Below are positions 59,014-64,000 of a DNA stretch of 64,000 nucleotides, piece by piece (within the stretch, counting starts at the first letter, position 1; every line of letters starts with the position of its first letter). The notes below the pieces were generated by a model. It made no database searches. It was not told the origin of the DNA and saw only the letters and a list, made by a program, of their open reading frames with translations. The stretch is taken from NCBI GenBank assembly GCA_963920635.1, contig OY987298.1, forward strand, positions 125,311,735 to 125,375,734, given 5' to 3'. Position numbers and translations under genes: made by a program. The stretch is from Pseudeuparius sepicola. Lineage: Eukaryota > Arthropoda > Insecta > Coleoptera > Anthribidae.

Positions 59014-59205
59014 ACTACACAAATCCCCACGAGCATTACGAATGTGGAAGTGCTTGTCAAAACAAATGTGTTACACTTGGCAAGACCTGCCGAATTGTCA
59101 AAAAAAAAATGTAATGATGTATGCTCTATTGTGATAAATGATATGCCAGAGATGTCAAAAATGTTTGCATCCCAGAAAAGAAACGTTCTGCCAAAACTAG
59201 CAAGA
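59014..59205 (+). pseudogene. Decayed duplicate of the TIL exon
   Basis: It aligns base by base with 60073-60261: TNPHEHYECGSACQNKCVTL then GKTC. It lacks an acceptor AG at the matching place, has lost the first Cys (tac for tgc) and contains several stops after KKKM. The donor is also altered (gcaaga). It is a dead tandem copy about 1 kb upstream of the intact exon. Confidence 0.85.
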
Positions 59206-60072
59206 GCAAGCAATGATCAATACCTATATCTACTAATACTTATGTTTGTATTCATAGCAGTTTTGTTCACTGATTGTACCTACCTTGTAATGCTCCAGTA
59301 CTATAATATAGACCGGGAGATAGTGACAGATTTTTGGACGTGATTTTACTCAGTATGCCTTGCAAAGGGCATTATGTAGCACATATTCTCACAATAATAA
59401 GGTATGAATCAGAGAGTCATTCTGGGTTCTTCATGTGAAAAACTGAGTTTTCAATTATTCGGAAAATATGCGTTTTGATACGATTTTATACAGGCTGCCA
59501 TGTGTTTTATAATGAAGTTCAAAATAGAAAATTCCTCGGAAAACCATAGGCATACCGTTAAGGTGGGTCCAAAAGGCTATTATTGCCACGTGATCTTGTA
59601 TTTTAATAATTAATTTTTCCACGTTTCTGAACAGGCTGCCAATGAGAAGTATGCAAGTTCTTATTATGAAAATGCTGAAAAAAGATGGCATACCTTTCGC
59701 GCAAGTCCAAGTACTGTTTAGATTGAATGTTTTTAATCATTTAAATGAGTTATAGCTATGTTTAACCATGTTTATACAATTAACCTTCCATCTGTGTCTT
59801 TAACCAGATACCTACGAATTGCATAAAGCTCCGTGACTTTTTATTAGTTATGCATGTCTATTGACAAATTTATTGGTAAGAAAGGCACAGCTTCACAACA
59901 CAAAGTTCCTTAATGACAGATGCCAATTGAATAGCTTTAGTTATTATATTAGATTATTATACACCCAAGTTCAAGACGCCAATGTTAAATATATTTGTAG
60001 ATATCTAGATATTTGTATATATTTCACAATTTCTTTATAACAAATCGTAAACATTTCACATAATTCCATTAG

Positions 60073-60261
60073 CATTCAATTGCACGAATCCTCACGAGCA
60101 CTACGAATGTGGCAGCGCTTGTCAAAATGAGTGTGCAACACTTGGTGACGTCTGCCCAATTGTCAACGTAAGATGTAACGATGGATGCTATTGTGACAAA
60201 GGCTATGCCAGAGGTGGCAATGGTGTTTGCATCCTCGAAGCGGAGTGCCCTCCCAAACCTA
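60073..60261 (+). CDS. TIL gene, intact TIL-domain exon
   Basis: The acceptor ttccattag precedes 60073 and the donor gtaaga follows 60261. 189 bp, phase 1 on both edges. The reading FNCTNPHEHYECGSACQNEC continues to end in ECPPKP. Ten cysteines occur in the order and spacing of the trypsin inhibitor-like (TIL) fold, which makes five disulfides and commonly blocks serine proteases or, in some insects, metalloproteinases. The reactive loop lies between the fifth and sixth Cys (CPIVNVRC), so Val-Asn is in the likely P1 area; no target can be named. One exon encodes one domain. Confidence 0.85.
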
Positions 60262-60975
60262 GTAAGAAATGATTGATATTAATTAAAATTGATTGTACAT
60301 TATTATCATCATTGCATTTTGCAATGATTTCGTACCGACATGGTTATACATAGGATTCCAGTTGTAAATGTCGTAAATAAAACTACTGGGAGAAAATCTC
60401 ATTTTAAGCAAATAAGTTCATATATGAACATAGGTTCAAAAACGCTTAATAAGAAAGATACAGGTTGTAAAAGTTTATCTAAAAAATATTTTTTTGATAA
60501 CGACAAAAGGTAACAATCTGCAATTTGGTACGTGAAAGGCAGCGCCTATGGCGTAAATATGTTTGTAATATTTGAATTATTTGTTCTGCTTCCGATGATA
60601 CCCATTCTACGATGGCCCGGAAGGGACACACAAAATATATTTTTTTCAAGCTTACATTTCCGAGTTATAACTCGGAATGTTTAGTTAATGTTAGTTCCCA
60701 TTTCTGATTTTGTCAGTTTTGTATAAACCCTGTATACATTGAGATTTTTAAGTTCTCTGTGCTTTCCCAATTCGAACCAGATAGATTAGTTGATGGAATT
60801 GGGGAATATTAAAAGAACCTAAAAATAGTAATATATACAGGGTGTCTTAATAAATACTAAGTGATTATCACTTCTTGTCAAACCGGAAGGCAAAAATGGG
60901 GACTAACAATTTTATTCTAATCCTTCCAAAGGTGTAGCTATTAGTTAAATCCCGTGTTAAAATCCAATTTCAAAA

Positions 60976-61099
60976 TTATTAATAATAAATAATAATAATT
61001 CTCACCCTCACAATACTCCAAACTAGGAGTACCCCAGAAGCAATCACATGCTTGTGCGGGGGAGGGGGGGCAATTACTATTATTTTGTCTTCGTTGCCA
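60976..61099 (-). repeat. LINE-like 3' tail, copy 2
   Basis: Close to 30763-30890 and in the same orientation: ggggtactcctagtttggag, then gagggtgagaattattatt and an att-rich tail on the minus strand. Marks the 3' end of an unnamed non-LTR element or SINE. Confidence 0.6.
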
Positions 61100-61303
61100 T
61101 TTGCGGCTAGGGCCGACTTTTTTCCCGATAGAACTAGGATAGCATTCGCTCAAGTACTACGGAAAACCCTAGAAAACCGTAGTAATCCCAGTGAGTTTAG
61201 GACAATTAGTAAATCACACGCATAAAGCTATTTAGGAGCAATACCGTGAACCCACATTTGCCCAGCGCTCATGGCCATAGCGGTGTTTTTCTTTAAAGAC
61301 ATA

Positions 61304-62478
61304 CAGGGTGAATCAGTTTTTTGTAGCAGGACTTTAACAGGTGATAGATCTTCAAAAAATAACGGCACTTTTTCGTATAAACTATATCTTTTTAAGGCCT
61401 TAGAAAAAAGTTACAGGGTGTTAAAGTTGGAAAAAATATGCGGACTTTATTGAATATTTACCAAACTAGTTGAGATATTTAAGTCATATTTGGTATACGC
61501 TATAACGGCAAGGGTTAGCATAAAACCTGTTAATATCGAACATCTTGCACAACCAGTGGCGAAGAAGTGGGTAATTGGTAAAATTATTTTTAGAAAAAAA
61601 AATGAATCACCTTGTATTTTAACAAAAGGTATTGGATTTTTTATGTAGATTTTAATTGCAGACAAAAATGTCCTCTTGATATTTGTTCGCATGTGGTATA
61701 GTTTAATGGCAAATTTCATTTTTTTGTATTATTTCGGGGTATTTCTGAAAAATTATATAAAAAATTTGCTCCATAAGTCACACTTAAAGTAGAAAAAACG
61801 TGTTTCTTACTTTAAATGAAGTAACTTTTTCCAATAAACTAACCCATTCAAGGTTTTACTTTTCAAGATACAGAGCGTAACCTTAATTGTATCTTCCTTA
61901 AATGTTTTAGACCCTGTAGCTTCAAAAGTATAGCCTTAAAAAGGTAAGTTTATTGGAAAAAGTTACTTTATTTAATGTATCAAACACATTATTTCTACTT
62001 TAAGTGTTACTTATGGAGCAAATTTTTTAGATAATTTTCAGAAATACCCCGAATTAATAAAAAAAATGAAATTTGCCGTTAAACTAGAACACATGCGAAC
62101 AAATACCAAGAGGACATTTTTGTCTGCAATTAAAATCTACATAAAAAATGCAATACCTTTTGTTAAAATACAAGGTGATTCATTTTTTTTTCTAAAAATA
62201 ATTTTACCAATTACCCACTTCTCCGCCACTGGTTGTGCAAGATGTTTGATATTAACAGGTTTTATGCTAACCCTTGCCGTTATAGCGTATACCAAATATG
62301 ACTTAAATATCTCAACTAGTTTGGTAAATATCCACTAAAGTTCACATATTTCTTACAATTTTAACACCCTGTATTTTTATACGGCCTTAAAATGATATAG
62401 TTTATAGAAGAAAGTGCGGTTATTTTTTGAAGGTCTATGACCTGTTAAAGTCCTGCTACAAAAAACTGATTCACCCTG
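61304..62478. mobile_element. Foldback TA element, arms over 500 bp
   Basis: The ends cagggtgaatcagttttttg and the complement are flanked by TA (61302-61303 and 62479-62480). The two halves are near mirror images: the 90-codon frames at 61447-61719 (minus) and 62066-62338 (plus) are 90% alike. End and subterminal words (gcaggactttaacaggtgatag) resemble those of the mariner-type element 24467-27112 (gtaggactttaacattagatag), so it may be mobilised by that type of transposase. No gene is present. Confidence 0.85.
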
Positions 62479-62934
62479 TATATGCATGCGCCTGTCTCGA
62501 ACCATGGTCGATCGAAGGCAGAAAAACATGCAGTCTAAAAAGTCAGCGCCGGTACGAGCGACGCCACCGCGACAATATGATAGGATTCCCGACTTTTTTG
62601 CACCTCCATGTTTGTGGAAATAATAGAGAAAACATAAAAGTTATGTCACAGAATCGCCCACGTAAGGTTTACCCCTATTACTTATTTATTTAGAAAGCTA
62701 AAAATTTCAGTCAAATCTATAAAGCTCCTAACATTTTCAAATTTTAATCCTTTGGTAAACACAAACATTTTTTGTTATTGCATCGATTGCTTGTTTTTAT
62801 CACGAGATACACAACAAAAATATACAATGTGTTTCGTATATAAAAAAGTTTGGTTCATCTCGGAAAATCGACGTTCATTGTCTTTCTGAAAAGTAAGCCG
62901 ATTTCGCCAGAAAATATTTTACAAGTTTGTTATA

Positions 62935-63287
62935 CAGGGTGGCCACTCTTACAGTGCATACCATTGGGATATCCGAAACGAATATTTCAGAATCTAGTTG
63001 GCGTAGGAATTATTTGACATTTCCATTGAAAAGCTCACATCGAGAAATGTAAGATTGCCAGGTTTCATAAATTTTCCATTACATATAAAAAACTTATGAA
63101 GGAAGAAAGAAAACGCATATTTTCAGATTTTTAAGCAATATTTCAGGAACTACCCAAGATATCTTAGATTTCTTTTCAGATTATTGAAAGGCATACAAAA
63201 GCGCAACTTTTCTCTAATTTAACCCACGCTGTATCTCTTACCGTTTCGGATATCCCAATGGTATGCACTGTAAGAGTGACCACCCTA
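62935..63287. mobile_element. TA MITE, about 353 bp
   Basis: The left end cagggtggccactcttacag follows TA (62933-62934). The right end is its complement with the last base changed. Inverted matching extends to gtgcataccattgggatatcc. It lies in the intron about 110 bp before the next TIL exon. Non-coding. Confidence 0.8.
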
Positions 63288-63395
63288 TATATAAAATTTA
63301 TAGTGTTAAATAATACGTGTAGCACCCTGTATAAACAAGTTGTATTTTCTGTAATTTTATCGATTTTATCTTCTCTCTGATTTGACTTTAAACAG

Positions 63396-63581
63396 GCCAG
63401 AATTGCACAAAGCCAAATGAATATTACGCATGTTTCTACTTATGTGGAAATACATGCTCCACTCTGAGAGCATTTTGCCCTGCTCAGCCAATATGTCGCA
63501 ACGACTGCTACTGCAAAGAGGGATATGCCAGAGATGACAATGGAGACTGTATTCCAAAAGAGCAATGCCCGCCGTTGATAA
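63396..63581 (+). CDS. TIL gene, second intact TIL-domain exon
   Basis: The acceptor gactttaaacag precedes 63396 and the donor gtaaga follows 63581. 186 bp, phase 1 on both edges. It reads GQNCTKPNEYYACFYLCGNT and on to CYCKEGYARDDNGDC and ends EQCPPLI. The TIL cysteine frame is kept (10 Cys), with CPAQPIC as the reactive-loop segment, different from the first domain, so the two domains probably have different targets. The following intron is only 86 bp. Confidence 0.85.
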
Positions 63582-63667
63582 GTAAGAATTAAATGGGTTT
63601 TGTTTGTTTTGTGCTTGACATTGGGAATGTCATATATTTTTACGATATCTACTTTATCGTCAAACAG

Positions 63668-63847
63668 GCCAGAATTGCAAAAATCCCCATGAAACTTATG
63701 CATGTGGCAATGTGGAAATACATGCGACTTAGTATGTTCCTTGTCCATTAGAGACATGCAGCTACGGCTGTTATTGTGAAGGCGGATATGCAAGAGACGT
63801 TAATGGAGATTGTATTCCCACAGAAAAATGTCCACCGATAATCATCA
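63668..63847 (+). pseudogene. TIL gene, third TIL exon, with in-frame stop
   Basis: The splice sites are good (acceptor gtcaaacag, donor gtaaga at 63848) and the length, 180 bp, keeps phase 1 on both sides. The reading starts SQNCKNPHETYACGN, runs VEIHAT and hits TAG at 63730-63732. It then resumes in the same frame as CPLETCSYGCYCEGGYARDV and ends CPPIII. Between the two, the lost CGNTCDL reads in another frame, so two compensating indels enclose the damage. If spliced in, the protein ends here; if skipped, the frame continues. It may also be an assembly error. Confidence 0.75.
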
Positions 63848-64000
63848 GTAAGAATTGCATGGTTTGTGTTTGTTCTTTTGAGTTTTTTGAACATTCACCA
63901 TTCAATTTCAGAAAGCTTTTATTGTTCATTTTAATGTTGACTTATTTGCAAGAAAATTAACATGTTAATAATGAACGAATACATACCTTATGTGTGTATG

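Noticed and set aside
59044..59343. 99-residue membrane-like protein
   Set aside because: It is a shifted frame over the dead TIL exon plus AT-rich sequence that reads as hydrophobic by composition.
61447..62338. Two similar 90-residue proteins on opposite strands
   Set aside because: They are the two arms of one foldback element; the open frames follow from the inverted repeat.

Overview
This is a repeat-saturated, AT-rich nuclear DNA window from an insect, with no prokaryotic features. The pointers to an insect are a spliced gene for a secreted TIL-domain (trypsin inhibitor-like) protein with a TATA plus TCAGT core promoter, and remnants of Tc1/mariner, pogo, P-like, hAT-like and Penelope-like elements of types common in insects. 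A beetle is my guess, but the order of insect is not proven by anything I can see.

Only one host gene is recognisable. On the + strand a core promoter (about 48985-49019) and a signal-peptide exon (49039-49099) are followed, across long repeat-filled introns, by a 23-codon exon (53150-53218) and cysteine-rich TIL exons (60073-60261, 63396-63581, 63668-63847). All of these are phase 1 on each internal edge, so exons can be gained, lost or skipped without changing frame. One TIL exon carries an in-frame stop, and a decayed duplicate lies at about 59014-59205. The gene runs off the right end.

Layout, left to right. 1-4440: foldback repeats and an interspersed repeat. 4469-9620: a hAT-like element and a tandem triplication of its right part plus flanking DNA, unit about 1469 bp. 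9.9-10.7 kb: decayed satellite. 11.5-12.3 kb: Tc1 transposase fossil. 13.26-13.48 kb: cluster of short palindromes. 13.78-22.2 kb: two pieces of a Penelope-like element, separated by nested foldbacks and hammerhead-like motifs. 24467-27112: mariner-type element with 663-bp inverted repeats. 27.4-29.3 kb: nested TA-target elements, one with a matching empty site at 4.3 kb. 31.6-34.6 kb: two hAT-like elements and a deleted P-like element, two of them back to back on one repeated target. 37018-38659: longer P-like copy with a THAP-domain remnant. 40-47 kb: further Tc1/mariner pieces, including one complete but broken element with a very wide D-to-E spacing (44818-46909). 47.3-48.5 kb: another foldback. 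48.98 kb to the end: the TIL gene, whose introns hold a 5-kb pogo element with a hAT-like element nested in it.

The most unusual items are: an identical 35-bp perfect hairpin at two sites, each flanked by 7-bp near-repeats, one in frame inside a transposase; the P-like family with a full and a deleted copy; the triple target repeat joining a P-like and a hAT-like element; the palindrome cluster; and hammerhead-like motifs with palindromic stem III. All family names come from motifs read by eye. No database search was possible.
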